A DNA stretch of 64,000 bases from Streptomyces canus 299MFChir4.1 (GCF_000383615.1 NZ_KB911586.1:253276-317275), one strand, 5' to 3'; positions 42,739 through 52,084 are shown, counted from the first letter of the stretch. Translations and numbers: made by a program. The notes: generated by a model not told the origin, from the sequence alone.

Positions 42739-43491
42739 GTGGGCCGTTTGCGTACAGCCGTCGGGTTGCTGGTGGTCATCGTCGGCACGGTCTGGTTGTT
42801 GGGCGATGCGGCGGCCCTGCGGTCGGGGGGCCGATGGGCGCTGTCCGCATTGCCCTATGTGCTCGCGGCGGCGGGTCTGTTACTCATCCTGCGTGCGGCT
42901 GTGCCCAAGGGATTGCTGGTGGGGCCAGTGGTGCTGGTCGCGGGAGGCGGTTTGTGGGCCGCCTACAACGCGGGCGTCTTCGAAGGCAGAACGGCCGACC
43001 GCATTTGGCCGTCGGTGGTGATCGTTCTGGGGATCGCGCTGTCTCTCGGGGTGCGGACGGACCCGCACATCCAAGAGGAGAACCATCCCCTCCGACGCTA
43101 CCGCAGCGTGCTCGTTCCCGTGGACCGACGAGTGGTCACGTCATCGGTGCCCCTGCAAACCGTGACGGTCGGCTCGTACTTCGGCAACGCCGTCATAGAC
43201 CTGTCGGGAGCTCGGTTCGACAGGGTGAACGGAGCAGATGATCGCCGGTGCGTGGTCAGGGTCGATGTGACCGTGCTCTTCGGACGGGTCGAGCTCGTCG
43301 TCGGGTCCTCATGCGCGGTGGTGAAGGGCAACGTTGAGAGCACGCGTGCCGTGCGCTTCGCCGAACAGGTTCCTGTGTTCGCGGACGTGGACGAATACCG
43401 CCACTCAGTCAGCGGCGGACTGCGCCGCCCTCACCACATGGTGCTGAACGTCCTAGGCTTGGGTGGGGCCGTTTCCGTTCGCTCGATGTAG
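42739..43491 (+). CDS. LiaF-like membrane protein with a TTA codon
   Basis: A 250-residue protein with four N-terminal helices (about 5-22, 34-52, 59-75 and 89-104) and a beta-rich C-terminal domain. The domain has repeated SYFGNAVIDLSGARFD and DVTVLFGRVELVVGSS elements, as in the LiaF/YvqF C-terminal domain, which in Firmicutes restrains an envelope-stress kinase. No LiaS/LiaR pair is adjacent. Codon 48 is TTA (42880-42882), rare in Streptomyces and read only by the bldA tRNA, so translation may be delayed to late growth. Codon use is relaxed (TTG, GAT, CAA). Its 3' end overlaps the convergent gene by 39 bases. Confidence 0.76.
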   Translation: MGRLRTAVGLLVVIVGTVWLLGDAAALRSGGRWALSALPYVLAAAGLLLILRAAVPKGLLVGPVVLVAGGGLWAAYNAGVFEGRTADRIWPSVVIVLGIALSLGVRTDPHIQEENHPLRRYRSVLVPVDRRVVTSSVPLQTVTVGSYFGNAVIDLSGARFDRVNGADDRRCVVRVDVTVLFGRVELVVGSSCAVVKGNVESTRAVRFAEQVPVFADVDEYRHSVSGGLRRPHHMVLNVLGLGGAVSVRSM

Positions 43492-44574
43492 GACGTCGTC
43501 ACTCTCGGGCTCGTGCTTCATCGGAAGGTCCAATTCCTGGTCGAGACGGGCCTCATCCTGTGCCAGGTATTCCGAGATCATCATGTTCAGCCCTACAAGT
43601 CGGTCGGCTGATCGCGGCACCGGGTAGTGGAACGCCTTGATCAGGTCGAACCGGTGCACGTCGAAGACGGCAGACAACAGGGTGCCGTGGAAGGCCGCGG
43701 CCGACACCGCACCACGGTAGGCGAGGACCGTCAGGACTGCCGGAGCCAGCGGCAACAAGGACCATGCATCTCCACGCAGAACCAGGGGCAGCATGGCCAA
43801 CGTTGCGATCCCCAGGGACACGGCGAGTGACGCAGTAGCCGCGATGAGGCTGAGTTGCTGGGTGACCGCACTCTCCATCCGCGGTGCTATGAAGGGGTAG
43901 ATCCGTGGATAGACATGCGACATGTCGAGTCCGTAGCGATCACCCGACAGCCGTTCCGCCCGCAACAGCATGTTGCCCAGCGACGTCGGCAGGAGTTCTC
44001 CCTCTGAGTCCCTGTCCTCCTGCGGATCGTCCGGACGGATCTCGGTGGGATACCCGGCGCGGATGCGACGGGCACGCTGGGCTCTGCGGCGCAGGCGGAC
44101 ACTGCGACGGTCGCGTTCCGCCAGTTCACGAAGCGGGACAGATCCTCCGTGGGGTCGCGCACCCGGCGAAGCAGATGCGGACCTCTCGGCCCGCGCAACG
44201 TCCTCGGAGTACCTGAGCACGACCGCAGCCCGGTCCCTGCGGCGCCGATGCCGCTCGACCGCTGCCTCACGGAGAGGGGCCAGTGGTGACGGTCTCTCCC
44301 AGTACCCTTCCAGCAACTGAACGATGGCGGCCTCGAAGGGGCGTATGAGTACGCCGAACACAAAAGCGAAGAACACGAAGAGCACCACGGCCGCGGTGTC
44401 GTCCTTGCCAGGTTGTACCGCGGAAAAGTCCGGCCGCGCTCCTAAGTCGTACAGGCCCGCCCGCTCCACAGCCGCGACGATCGTCACGAGCAGCACACTC
44501 GGCAGGACGCTGGTCAGGCTGAAGCGGGCACCGCCGATGACCTTGCCACCCGCTTCAGCGAGCGCCTTGAGCAT
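43453..44574 (-). CDS. Membrane protein of unknown function with a TTA codon
   Basis: A 373-residue protein. One helix is at about 20-36 and one at about 62-80. A charged, Arg-rich cytoplasmic region follows (100-185), then two helices (about 240-275) and a C-terminal cytoplasmic tail with DEARLDQELDLPMKHEPESDD. I recognise no family. Codon 44 is TTA (complement of 44443-44445), so it, like its convergent neighbour, probably needs the bldA tRNA. The stop lies inside the LiaF-like gene. The next upstream minus-strand gene ends 3 bases before its start codon, so the two are probably one operon. Confidence 0.72.
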   Translation of the reverse strand: MLKALAEAGGKVIGGARFSLTSVLPSVLLVTIVAAVERAGLYDLGARPDFSAVQPGKDDTAAVVLFVFFAFVFGVLIRPFEAAIVQLLEGYWERPSPLAPLREAAVERHRRRRDRAAVVLRYSEDVARAERSASASPGARPHGGSVPLRELAERDRRSVRLRRRAQRARRIRAGYPTEIRPDDPQEDRDSEGELLPTSLGNMLLRAERLSGDRYGLDMSHVYPRIYPFIAPRMESAVTQQLSLIAATASLAVSLGIATLAMLPLVLRGDAWSLLPLAPAVLTVLAYRGAVSAAAFHGTLLSAVFDVHRFDLIKAFHYPVPRSADRLVGLNMMISEYLAQDEARLDQELDLPMKHEPESDDVLHRANGNGPTQA

Positions 44575-44577
44575 GTC

Positions 44578-44985
44578 TCAGCCTCCGCTCTTGGCGGCGA
44601 TCTGCAGGAAAGGATGTACCGGCCGAGGTCGCCCAGAGGAGTCCCCGCGCCGCAACGGCGGCTCCTCGCATGTGACACACACCCATATGTCGTCGTCCTG
44701 TCCTTCCCAGAGTGGGACGAGGACGCTGTTGACCAGTCGGCTGCACAGCATGGGATGTCCGCGAGAGCAGGATTCTGCCTGAGCGACCGCGGAACTGATG
44801 ATTCGAGACTTCGCATCGCAGTTCCGGTGGGCGCAGGCATAGACAAAGGTCTTCTGCTGGGCGGATCGTGTCGAGTCCCGCTTGAACGAGCCGCGCGGGG
44901 GTGGCGCGGCCAGGCCTGACAGCACCCACGCCACAGCCAGCAATCGTGCCCCGAACGCCGCTCCGCCGAACCGCAGCCCCGCCAT
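44578..44985 (-). CDS. Small exported or membrane-anchored protein with six cysteines
   Basis: A 135-residue protein. Residues 8-27 are hydrophobic (signal or anchor). Cysteines are arranged as C51-x4-C56, C73-x7-C81, C103-x2-C106, with a His77, so it could bind zinc or form disulfides, but no known ribbon family was identified. ATG 44985 is preferred (GGGGGCGAG directly upstream); a further ATG at 45063 exists. It ends 3 bases before the next gene and is likely co-transcribed with that membrane protein. Composition is relaxed, as elsewhere in this patch. Confidence 0.6.
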   Translation of the reverse strand: MAGLRFGGAAFGARLLAVAWVLSGLAAPPPRGSFKRDSTRSAQQKTFVYACAHRNCDAKSRIISSAVAQAESCSRGHPMLCSRLVNSVLVPLWEGQDDDIWVCVTCEEPPLRRGDSSGRPRPVHPFLQIAAKSGG

Positions 44986-45078
44986 GCTCGCCCCCACTTC
45001 GGTGGATCGAGTATGCCGCCAACTCCTCTGTCCGCACAGTGTGTTCACGACGAGAGTCGGCACGCGCGGATCCAGGAC

Positions 45079-45858
45079 TCAGTCGGCGCAGCCGCCCACT
45101 CGCCGGGTGCCGAGCGCGATGTCGTCCATGCGGATGTCGTACGACGACGGCGCCGGGTCGGCCTGGTAGAGCTGCCAGCCCAGCTTCAGCTTGTCGAAGG
45201 ACGGGAAGACGAAGTCGTCCGCGGTGCCCCCGTGCGCCTTGGTGGACACCGTCAGGTCGCTGCGCTCGACGCCGTCGAGATACACGCTGACACGGTTGTC
45301 GCGGGCGTCGAGATGGAACTCGACGCACTGCCACGCCCCGGCGACGGCCGGCGAGGAGGTCTTCCAGGCGGTCCAGTCCCCGGTGGGCCCGAGATCGGAC
45401 CCGACGCCCCAGAAGCTGCCGTGGTCGGTCGGCGCGTACTGCCCCCCGAGCGGCCGCACCAGCGTCGGCGCGTCCGCCCCGGACCCCTCGGCGATGGTCC
45501 AGTGGGCCCAGTCGGGCGCGGTGGGGAACCCGGCGACCCGCAGCCGCACCCGCCCCCAGAAGCTGTTGCCGGGCGGAGCGAGCTCGTCGAACACGACGAA
45601 GGCCCGCCCGTTGCCCTGGGTGCGGATCCGCAGTTCATGCCCGTACCCCTTGGCACCGGGCACGACGGTCAGAGTGCCGTTGTCCGAGTCGGTGGACCAG
45701 CCACGTCCCTCGGTGACCGGGCCGAGGGGGAGACGGTCGAAGTTCTCCCGGGCGAGCAGTCCGGGGGGAGCGGGGGTCGCGGAGGCAGTGGGGGGTATCG
45801 CGAGCAGTACCGCCGCGGCGGCGCAGAGCGCGGCGGCGGATTTCCTCAGGAGTGCCAT
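45079..45858 (-). CDS. Secreted jelly-roll-type protein, possible polysaccharide-binding or lyase-like
   Basis: A 259-residue protein: signal peptide (about 1-28, ending SATPA), then an all-beta region typical of a concanavalin/jelly-roll fold. Segments GLLARENFDRLPLG, WGRVRLRVAGFP, and a Trp-rich middle resemble secreted Cip1-like polysaccharide-binding proteins of soil microbes, but I cannot confirm the family or any catalytic residue. ATG 45858 gives a normal signal peptide; a further upstream start at 45885 adds nine residues. It stands alone, after the sdh terminator. Confidence 0.65.
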   Translation of the reverse strand: MALLRKSAAALCAAAAVLLAIPPTASATPAPPGLLARENFDRLPLGPVTEGRGWSTDSDNGTLTVVPGAKGYGHELRIRTQGNGRAFVVFDELAPPGNSFWGRVRLRVAGFPTAPDWAHWTIAEGSGADAPTLVRPLGGQYAPTDHGSFWGVGSDLGPTGDWTAWKTSSPAVAGAWQCVEFHLDARDNRVSVYLDGVERSDLTVSTKAHGGTADDFVFPSFDKLKLGWQLYQADPAPSSYDIRMDDIALGTRRVGGCAD

Positions 45859-45917
45859 GGGGCCAGTCTGCAACTTGAGCCCCACAACTCACAGTGCGCT
45901 CAAGAGGAAATGAGGGA

Positions 45918-45953
45918 GGGCCCCGCCCCGGCGCGAACCGGGGAACGGGGCCC
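45918..45953 (-). terminator. Hairpin terminator of the sdh operon
   Basis: On the minus strand the stem reads GGGCCCCG with CGGGGCCC plus an inner CCCCGG/CCGGGG, separated by an AA bulge and a 6-base loop: 14 paired bases. It starts 23 bases beyond the sdhB stop. It also shields the secreted-protein gene downstream. Confidence 0.85.
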
Positions 45954-45976
45954 AACTCACCGTAGGAGAACGGAGC

Positions 45977-46756
45977 TCAGAAGCGCCGAGTGATCAGCGC
46001 CCTCTTCACTTCCTGGATCGCCTTCGTGACCTCGATACCGCGCGGGCACGCGTCCGTGCAGTTGAAGGTCGTGCGGCAGCGCCACACGCCGTCGCGGTCG
46101 TTGAGGATCTCCAGGCGCTGCTCGCCCGCCTCGTCACGCGAGTCGAAGATGAAGCGGTGGGCGTTGACGATGGCCGCCGGGCCGAAGTACTGGCCGTCGT
46201 TCCAGAAGACCGGGCACGAGGAGGTGCAGGCGGCGCAGAGGATGCACTTCGTGGTGTCGTCGAAGCGCTCGCGGTCCTCGGCCGTCTGGAGACGCTCACG
46301 CGTCGGCTCGTTCGTGTCCTTCGTGATCAGGAAGGGCATCACGTCGCGGTAGGCCTGGAAGAACGGCTCCATGTCGACCACGAGGTCCTTCAGGACCGTC
46401 AGGCCCTTGATGGGCTCGACCGTGATCGGCTTCGACGGGTTGAGGTCCTTGATCAGCGTCTTGCACGCCAGACGGTTCTTGCCGTTGATCCGCATCGCGT
46501 CCGAGCCGCAGATGCCGTGCGCGCAGGAACGGCGGAAGGTCAGCGTGCCGTCCTGCTCCCACTTGATCTTGTGCAGGGCGTCGAGGACACGTTCCTTCGG
46601 GTCGATCTCCAGCTGGAAGTCTTCCCAGGTCGCCTCCCCCGAGACTTCGGAGTTGAAGCGGCGGATCCGGAACGTGGCCGTGATGTACGGGGAGTCGGCG
46701 AAGCCGGGCTCGGGCGTGCCGGCCGCGTCCGCCTTGTCCAGGGTCGGGGTTGCCAT
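45977..46756 (-). CDS. sdhB: Succinate dehydrogenase iron-sulfur subunit
   Basis: A 259-residue electron-transfer subunit of complex II. The [2Fe-2S] site cysteines are C78, C83 and C98 (SCAHGIC...AC), and the C-terminal clusters have C171-x2-C174-x2-C177-x3-C181 followed by a second group (CTDACPRG). It passes electrons from the SdhA flavin to menaquinone at the SdhCD membrane anchor. The start ATG overlaps the sdhA stop by one base, so translation is coupled. Gene order is sdhC, sdhD, sdhA, sdhB on the minus strand. Confidence 0.96.
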   Translation of the reverse strand: MATPTLDKADAAGTPEPGFADSPYITATFRIRRFNSEVSGEATWEDFQLEIDPKERVLDALHKIKWEQDGTLTFRRSCAHGICGSDAMRINGKNRLACKTLIKDLNPSKPITVEPIKGLTVLKDLVVDMEPFFQAYRDVMPFLITKDTNEPTRERLQTAEDRERFDDTTKCILCAACTSSCPVFWNDGQYFGPAAIVNAHRFIFDSRDEAGEQRLEILNDRDGVWRCRTTFNCTDACPRGIEVTKAIQEVKRALITRRF

Positions 46757-48510
46757 CAGTACTTACGCTCCATCGGCTGGTAGCGGGTCTGGACGACCGG
46801 CTTGTAGTCGAGACGGATGGACTCGGTGCCGTCGTCGCCCACCTCGCGGTACGCCATGGTGTGGCGCATGAAGTTGACGTCGTCGCGGTTCGGGTAGTCC
46901 TCGCGGTAGTGACCGCCGCGGGACTCCTTGCGGGCCAGGGCCGACACCGCCATGACCTCGGCGAGGTCGAGGAGGTTGCCGAGCTCGATGGCCTCCAGGA
47001 GGTCGGTGTTGAACCGCTTGCCCTTGTCCTGGATCGAGACGTTGAGGTAACGCTCACGCAGTTCCGCGATCTTCTCGACCGCCGTCTTGATGGTCTGCTC
47101 GGTGCGGAACACCATGACGTTCGCGTCCATGGTCTCCTGCAGCTCGCGCCGCAGCACCGACACGCGCTCGGTGCCGGTCGCGTCCCGCAGGCGCTCGACC
47201 TGCGCCACGACGAGCTCCGCCGGGTTCTCCGGCAGCTCGACGTAGTCGGCCTTCTGGGAGTACTCGGCGGCGGCGATGCCCGCCCGCTTGCCGAACACGT
47301 TGATGTCCAGCAGCGAGTTCGTGCCCAGACGGTTGGCGCCGTGGACGGACACGCAGGCGACCTCGCCGGCCGCGTACAGGCCCGGGACGACCGTCGTGTT
47401 GTCCGCCAGGACCTCACCCTCGACGTTCGTCGGGATGCCGCCCATCGCGTAGTGCGCGGTGGGCTGGATCGGGATCGGGTCCGTGTACGGCTCGATACCG
47501 AGGTACGTCCGCGCGAACTCGGTGATGTCGGGCAGCTTGGCGTCCAGCTGCTCCGGGGGAAGGTGCGTCAGGTCCAGGTAGACGTGGTCGCCCTCGGGAC
47601 CGCAGCCCCGGCCCTCGCGGATCTCGGTGTAGATCGACCGCGACACGACGTCACGGGAGGCGAGGTCCTTCATGACCGGCGCGTACTTCTCCATGAAGCG
47701 CTCGCCGTCCTTGTTGCGGAGGATGCCGCCCTCACCACGGGCGCCCTCCGTCAGCAGGATGCCCATGCGCCAGATGCCGGTCGGGTGGAACTGGAAGAAC
47801 TCCATGTCCTCCAGCGGCAGACCCCGGCGGTACACGGCCGCCTGGCCGTCGCCCGTCAGCGTGTGCGCGTTCGACGTCACCTTGAAGAACTTGCCGCAGC
47901 CGCCGGACGCGTAGATCACGGCCTTCGCCTGGAAGACGTGGATCTCGCCGGTCGCCAGTTCGTACGCGACCACGCCCGCCGACCGCTTCACGCCGTCGAC
48001 CTCGACGATCAGCTGGTCCAGGACGTAGAACTCGTTGAAGAACTCCACGCCCTCCTTCACGCAGTTCTGGTAGAGCGTCTGGAGGATCATGTGGCCGGTG
48101 CGGTCGGCCGCGTAGCAGGACCGGCGGACCGGGGCCTCGCCGTGGTTGCGGGAGTGACCGCCGAAGCGGCGCTGGTCGATCGTGCCGTTCGGGGTGCGGT
48201 TGAACGGCAGGCCCATCTTCTCCAGGTCGAGGACCGAGTCGATGGCCTCCTTCGCCAGGATCTCGGCGGCGTCCTGGTCGACCAGGTAGTCACCGCCCTT
48301 GACCGTGTCGAAGGTGTGCCACTCCCAGTTGTCCTCCTCCACGTTGGCGAGCGCGGCGGCCATGCCGCCCTGCGCGGCGCCCGTGTGGGAGCGGGTGGGG
48401 TAGAGCTTGGTCAGCACGGCGGTGCGGCTGCGCTTCGTCGACTCGATGGCCGCGCGCATGCCCGCGCCACCGGCGCCGACGATGACGGTGTCGTACTTGT
48501 GGATCTTCAT
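46756..48510 (-). CDS. sdhA: Succinate dehydrogenase flavoprotein subunit
   Basis: The 584-residue catalytic subunit, oxidising succinate to fumarate on the cytoplasmic side. It has the FAD-binding loop [13 protein letters not shown] (9-21), the covalent FAD His42 in [11 protein letters not shown], and active-site elements such as HPTGIWRMG and the HYAMGG segment. The length is normal. It follows sdhD by 19 bases and overlaps sdhB by one base. A highly conserved protein in which nothing unusual was noted. Confidence 0.97.
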   Translation of the reverse strand: MKIHKYDTVIVGAGGAGMRAAIESTKRSRTAVLTKLYPTRSHTGAAQGGMAAALANVEEDNWEWHTFDTVKGGDYLVDQDAAEILAKEAIDSVLDLEKMGLPFNRTPNGTIDQRRFGGHSRNHGEAPVRRSCYAADRTGHMILQTLYQNCVKEGVEFFNEFYVLDQLIVEVDGVKRSAGVVAYELATGEIHVFQAKAVIYASGGCGKFFKVTSNAHTLTGDGQAAVYRRGLPLEDMEFFQFHPTGIWRMGILLTEGARGEGGILRNKDGERFMEKYAPVMKDLASRDVVSRSIYTEIREGRGCGPEGDHVYLDLTHLPPEQLDAKLPDITEFARTYLGIEPYTDPIPIQPTAHYAMGGIPTNVEGEVLADNTTVVPGLYAAGEVACVSVHGANRLGTNSLLDINVFGKRAGIAAAEYSQKADYVELPENPAELVVAQVERLRDATGTERVSVLRRELQETMDANVMVFRTEQTIKTAVEKIAELRERYLNVSIQDKGKRFNTDLLEAIELGNLLDLAEVMAVSALARKESRGGHYREDYPNRDDVNFMRHTMAYREVGDDGTESIRLDYKPVVQTRYQPMERKY

Positions 48511-48529
48511 GATTCTCGCAGCCCCGTGC

Positions 48530-49012
48530 CTAGCGGATGTTCGGGTCGAAGGTGAAGATCACCAGCGTGCCCAGCAGGATGGTGAACACCGTGGCGGTGT
48601 AGAGCAGGCCCTTGAGCCACAGCCGGGTGTTCGGGCGCTCCGCGTAGTCGTTGATGATCGTGCGCAGGCCGTTGGCGCCGTGCAGCATCGCGAGCCACAG
48701 CATCATCAGGTCCCAGACCTGCCAGAACGGGGACGCCCAGCGGCCGGCCACGAAGGCGAAGCCGACCTTGGAGACGCCGCCGTCCAGCACCAGCTGGATC
48801 AGCAGGTGCCCGATGACCAGGACGACCAGCACGACACCCGACAGGCGCATGAAGAGCCACGCGGCCATCTCGAAGTTGCCGCGGGTCGAGCGGGGGGTCT
48901 TCTTGGTGCGCTTGCGCGGGGCCTCGATCAGGGGCGCCGGGTTGGCGACGCCGTAGCCGGAGTCGCCTTCCACGGGGCCGATGCCGGAAGCGGTGGTTTC
49001 AGTGGTCGCCAT
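48530..49012 (-). CDS. sdhD: Succinate dehydrogenase membrane anchor subunit D
   Basis: A 160-residue anchor with three helices (about 55-77, 95-115 and 133-152), a basic N-terminal segment ([15 protein letters not shown]) and a conserved His in VIGHLL and HGANGLR (heme/quinone region). With SdhC it binds the quinone and possibly heme b. It lies 5 bases after sdhC and 19 bases before sdhA. Confidence 0.9.
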   Translation of the reverse strand: MATTETTASGIGPVEGDSGYGVANPAPLIEAPRKRTKKTPRSTRGNFEMAAWLFMRLSGVVLVVLVIGHLLIQLVLDGGVSKVGFAFVAGRWASPFWQVWDLMMLWLAMLHGANGLRTIINDYAERPNTRLWLKGLLYTATVFTILLGTLVIFTFDPNIR

Positions 49013-49017
49013 CGGTA

Positions 49018-49398
49018 TCAGCTCCCGAAGAGTTCACGAGCGGCGTGGCCGAGGACGGGGTAGATCGCCCCGATCATGAGCACGACCCACAGGCCGACCA
49101 CGGACCAGAGCATCTGCTTCTGGTAGCGCGGGCCCTTAGACCAGAAGTCGACGGCGATGACGCGCAGGCCGTTGAGCGCGTGGAAGAGGATGGCGGCCAC
49201 GAGGCCGTACTCCAGACACGCGACGAGCGGGGTCTTGTACGTGGCTACGACCTTGTCGTAGTCCTCGGGTGAGACACGGACGAGAGCGGTGTCCAGCACG
49301 TGAACGAACAGGAAGAAGAAGATGAGGACGCCGGTGACTCGATGAGCCACCCAGGACCACATTCCTTCCCGGCCGCGGTACAGCGTTCCAGCCGGCAC
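49018..49398 (-). CDS. sdhC: Succinate dehydrogenase cytochrome b556-type subunit C
   Basis: A 126-residue membrane subunit with three helices and the diagnostic YRGREGMWSWVAHRVTG segment at the start, FVHVLDT in the first helix (heme-ligand-type His), and a second His in LFHALNGLR. It is the first gene of the operon. The promoter must lie between 49399 and 49651; the only feature seen there is the GCATCG-TAG-CGATGC dyad. Confidence 0.92.
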   Translation of the reverse strand: MPAGTLYRGREGMWSWVAHRVTGVLIFFFLFVHVLDTALVRVSPEDYDKVVATYKTPLVACLEYGLVAAILFHALNGLRVIAVDFWSKGPRYQKQMLWSVVGLWVVLMIGAIYPVLGHAARELFGS

Positions 49399-49483
49399 GG
49401 AAGTCCCTCCGGGAGCGGGGTATTGGGGCCTGCCGGCTTGTGCTGTCGGTCGGGCCCGGCCGGGTACGGTCCACCGGCCCCCA

Positions 49484-49498
49484 GCATCGTAGCGATGC
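49484..49498. promoter_or_regulatory. Dyad upstream of sdhC
   Basis: GCATCG-TAG-CGATGC, a perfect 6+3+6 dyad, 86 bases upstream of the sdhC start. The minus strand contains TACGAT within it, a fair -10 hexamer, so it may overlap the operon promoter; no convincing -35 was found. Confidence 0.4.
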
Positions 49499-49651
49499 GC
49501 CGCCGCTGGGCTTAGCCGGGGCCTGCCTGTGTGATCAAAGTGGCACGCAGATGGGGGAACCGGGCGGCTAATGCGGGAGAGTGTGCGGTTATGTCCCGGG
49601 TGCGGGCTCGCGGTGGCTTGTCGCGCCCACGCTGCGGTAGCCGCAGATCGA

Positions 49652-50164
49652 CTACAGCCCCGCGCCCTTGAGCAGATCGACCAGACGCCCCCTGGCCATG
49701 CGGCGGAGTTCCTCTGCCGCCACCACCCGCTCCTCCTCCGGATCGTTTGCCAATCGTGACCGGATGCCCGCCAGAACGTGGTTCAGGGCCTCGTTCGGGG
49801 GCAACCCGTCCAGGCAGATGACGAAGGCGTGCCCGAAGCGGGACTCGTAGGCCGCGTGGGCCGCGTCCATGGCCATGTGGGCTGCCGAGTAGACCCCGTC
49901 CGGCAGCGTCGGCAGGGTCTCGGCGGCCAGGGCCTCGGAGAGGTCCGACACGGTCAGGTCGTACGCCGCCTCGTCCGCGGCCGCGAGCAGCGCGTCCACG
50001 GTCGGGTAGGGGCGGTGGGCCACGACCCGCTCCGCCCAGCGCAGGCTGCGCAGACACTCCAGGAGCAGGGGCCGTGCCTCGTCGGCGGGAGCGCCGTTGA
50101 AGGCGTCCAGGACGGTGGGCAGGGACGGTATGGCCAGTCGGCCGGGAGAATGTGTGGGCGTCAC
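49652..50164 (-). CDS. OHCU decarboxylase homologue, apparently lacking the catalytic His
   Basis: A 170-residue all-helical protein of the 2-oxo-4-hydroxy-4-carboxy-5-ureidoimidazoline decarboxylase family, which completes uric-acid oxidation to allantoin. Conserved: AHRPYPTVDALLAAADEA and ESRFGHAFVICLDG, and a GIRSRLAND segment. The catalytic HPRIG-type box is missing: the region reads ALAAETLPTLPDG. The WSxxEQ Glu is also not there. It may be a non-catalytic paralogue or have a different chemistry. No uricase or allantoinase gene is in the window. Start ATG 50164. Confidence 0.7.
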   Translation of the reverse strand: MTPTHSPGRLAIPSLPTVLDAFNGAPADEARPLLLECLRSLRWAERVVAHRPYPTVDALLAAADEAAYDLTVSDLSEALAAETLPTLPDGVYSAAHMAMDAAHAAYESRFGHAFVICLDGLPPNEALNHVLAGIRSRLANDPEEERVVAAEELRRMARGRLVDLLKGAGL

Positions 50165-50319
50165 GTGTGTTTCGGCAGAGGAAGCTGTGAGCGGTGTGAC
50201 ATCACGTTATCGAGAGTGGACATGACCTGTCCGACGGATGCCCGAATTTCACCCGCACGGGAGAGTTTCGGAACGTGTGGTGGACACGGCTCCCCCTCTC
50301 CAGGCCCTAGGTTGACGAT

Positions 50320-51960
50320 GTGAGCCAGCACAGGAAGCGACCGGAGAAGCAGACACGGGGGCTGATCGCCGGGGCGGTCGCCGTCACCGTCGCGGCCGGG
50401 GTGGGCCTCGGGCTGTGGGCGGGCGGCGACAGCGGCCCGGCGGGATCGGCCCAGTCCCAGGCCCAGTCACCCGCGGGCGGCAGAGCGGAAGGCTCCCCGG
50501 CCCCGTCGAAAGCCCCGAGCCCCACCCGGTCCTACCCCCTGTCCACCACCCCCCGCACCATCCCCGCCGTCCGCGCCCACACCCCGGCGCGCGGCCCCGG
50601 CTGGCGTCCCGCCTCCGGCCGGCGCGTGGTCGTGAACGACGCCGACCTCGCCGACGAGGGGCGCCTTCTCGCCGGTGAGCTGGGGCTGACGTACGCCGGG
50701 CAGAAGGACGACGTACGCGCCGGGGACGTGCGCCTCACGCTCAACGATGACGAAGGCGCGGACCCGGAGTCGTACCGCATGACCGTGCGCGGCGGGCGGG
50801 TCGCCATCAGCGGGTCGGACGACCGGGGCGTGTTCTACGGCACCCGCACGCTCAAGCAAGAGGTGCACGGCGGCGGTACGGCGGCGGAGGGCGTCGTGCG
50901 CGACGAGCCCGCCAAGCCGGTGCGCGGGTTCTTCCTGGACATCGCGCGCAAGAACTTCACGGCTCGCTGGATCGAGGACCGGGTCCGGGAGCTGGGCGAC
51001 CTGAAGTTCAACGAACTCCAGCTGCACTTCTCCGACGACCAGGCGTTCCGGATCGAGTCCGCCTCGCACCCGGAGATCGTGTCCGCGCAGCACATGACCA
51101 AGGCGCAGGTCAGGAGGATCGTCGCGCTCGCGGCCCAGCGGCACATCACCGTCGTACCGGAGATCGACTCGCCCGGGCATCTGGGCGCGGTCATCGCCGC
51201 GCACCCCGAGCTGCAGTTGCGCAGCGCGGCGGGGAGCACCCCGCAGGGGACCGTCGACATCTCCCATCCCGCCTCGGCCAAGATCGTCGACGATCTGCTG
51301 AACGAGTACGCCGGCCTCTTCCCCGGAACACCTTGGCACCTCGGCGGCGACGAGTACCGCGCGCTGATGGTCTCCGACCCGGCGGGGACCTACCCGCAGC
51401 TCGCTGCTGCCGCCAGGAAGACCTACGGCGCCGGCGCCACCGTCGAGGACCTGACCACCGGCTGGCTCAACGACCGCGCCGCCACCGTCCGCGCCCACGG
51501 CAAGTCCCCGCGCGCGTGGAACGACGGCTTCTTCCGGGGGACGTCCGTCCGGCCCGACAAGGACATCCAGGTCGGCTACTGGACCGGGAAGGAGATCGGC
51601 GCCCGGCAGCCGGTCGAGTACCTGAGCACGGGGCGCAAGCTGATCAACTACAACGACAAGTTCCTCTACTACGTCCTCGGGCAGCCCAACCAGTTCTACT
51701 ATCCGACCGGACAGCGGATCTACGAGCAGTGGACCCCGAGAGTCGTCCGCGGCACGACAGCCGTCCCCTCGAAGTACGACGGCCAGATCCTCGGCGGGTA
51801 CTTCGCGGTGTGGTGCGACTTCCCGAACGCGCAGACGCAGGACCAGGTCGCCGCGGGCATCCGGATGCCGCTGCGGGCGACCGTGCAGAAGCTGTGGGAC
51901 CCCGGGCAGCCCGCCCTGACCTGGACGCGGTTCAAGGCGCTGGCGGACCGGCTCGGCTGA
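50320..51960 (+). CDS. GH20 beta-N-acetylhexosaminidase, membrane-anchored or secreted
   Basis: A 546-residue glycosidase. One N-terminal hydrophobic helix (13-34) is followed by a Pro/Ser linker (45-90), a GH20b-like N-terminal domain (100-195) and the TIM barrel from about 200. Catalytic residues are D344-E345 in HLGGDEYR, with the polarising D; RGFFLDIARKNF opens the barrel. Substrates are chitin or peptidoglycan-derived GlcNAc oligomers; Streptomyces recycle both. The start is GTG 50320. It stands alone, between an OHCU-like gene and a DUF4328 gene. Confidence 0.9.
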   Translation: MSQHRKRPEKQTRGLIAGAVAVTVAAGVGLGLWAGGDSGPAGSAQSQAQSPAGGRAEGSPAPSKAPSPTRSYPLSTTPRTIPAVRAHTPARGPGWRPASGRRVVVNDADLADEGRLLAGELGLTYAGQKDDVRAGDVRLTLNDDEGADPESYRMTVRGGRVAISGSDDRGVFYGTRTLKQEVHGGGTAAEGVVRDEPAKPVRGFFLDIARKNFTARWIEDRVRELGDLKFNELQLHFSDDQAFRIESASHPEIVSAQHMTKAQVRRIVALAAQRHITVVPEIDSPGHLGAVIAAHPELQLRSAAGSTPQGTVDISHPASAKIVDDLLNEYAGLFPGTPWHLGGDEYRALMVSDPAGTYPQLAAAARKTYGAGATVEDLTTGWLNDRAATVRAHGKSPRAWNDGFFRGTSVRPDKDIQVGYWTGKEIGARQPVEYLSTGRKLINYNDKFLYYVLGQPNQFYYPTGQRIYEQWTPRVVRGTTAVPSKYDGQILGGYFAVWCDFPNAQTQDQVAAGIRMPLRATVQKLWDPGQPALTWTRFKALADRLG

Positions 51961-52084
51961 GGAACCGGGGGATTCCCTGTGGACGCGCGGGGCCGCCGAA
52001 CCGTATGTTCCGCATGCCGCGCGTGAGGCTCTGGGGAGAACCGGCGCGGTCTGCTGATCATCCGCACCTCGGGGGGACCTCACC

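Noticed and set aside
42739..43491. LiaFSR-type three-component system
   Set aside because: The LiaF-like protein has no kinase or regulator gene beside it, and the only two-component pair in the window is 7 kb away and of another type.
46750..48555. Very long open frame on the plus strand across sdhA
   Set aside because: Antisense to sdhA, which is highly conserved; biased composition rules it out.
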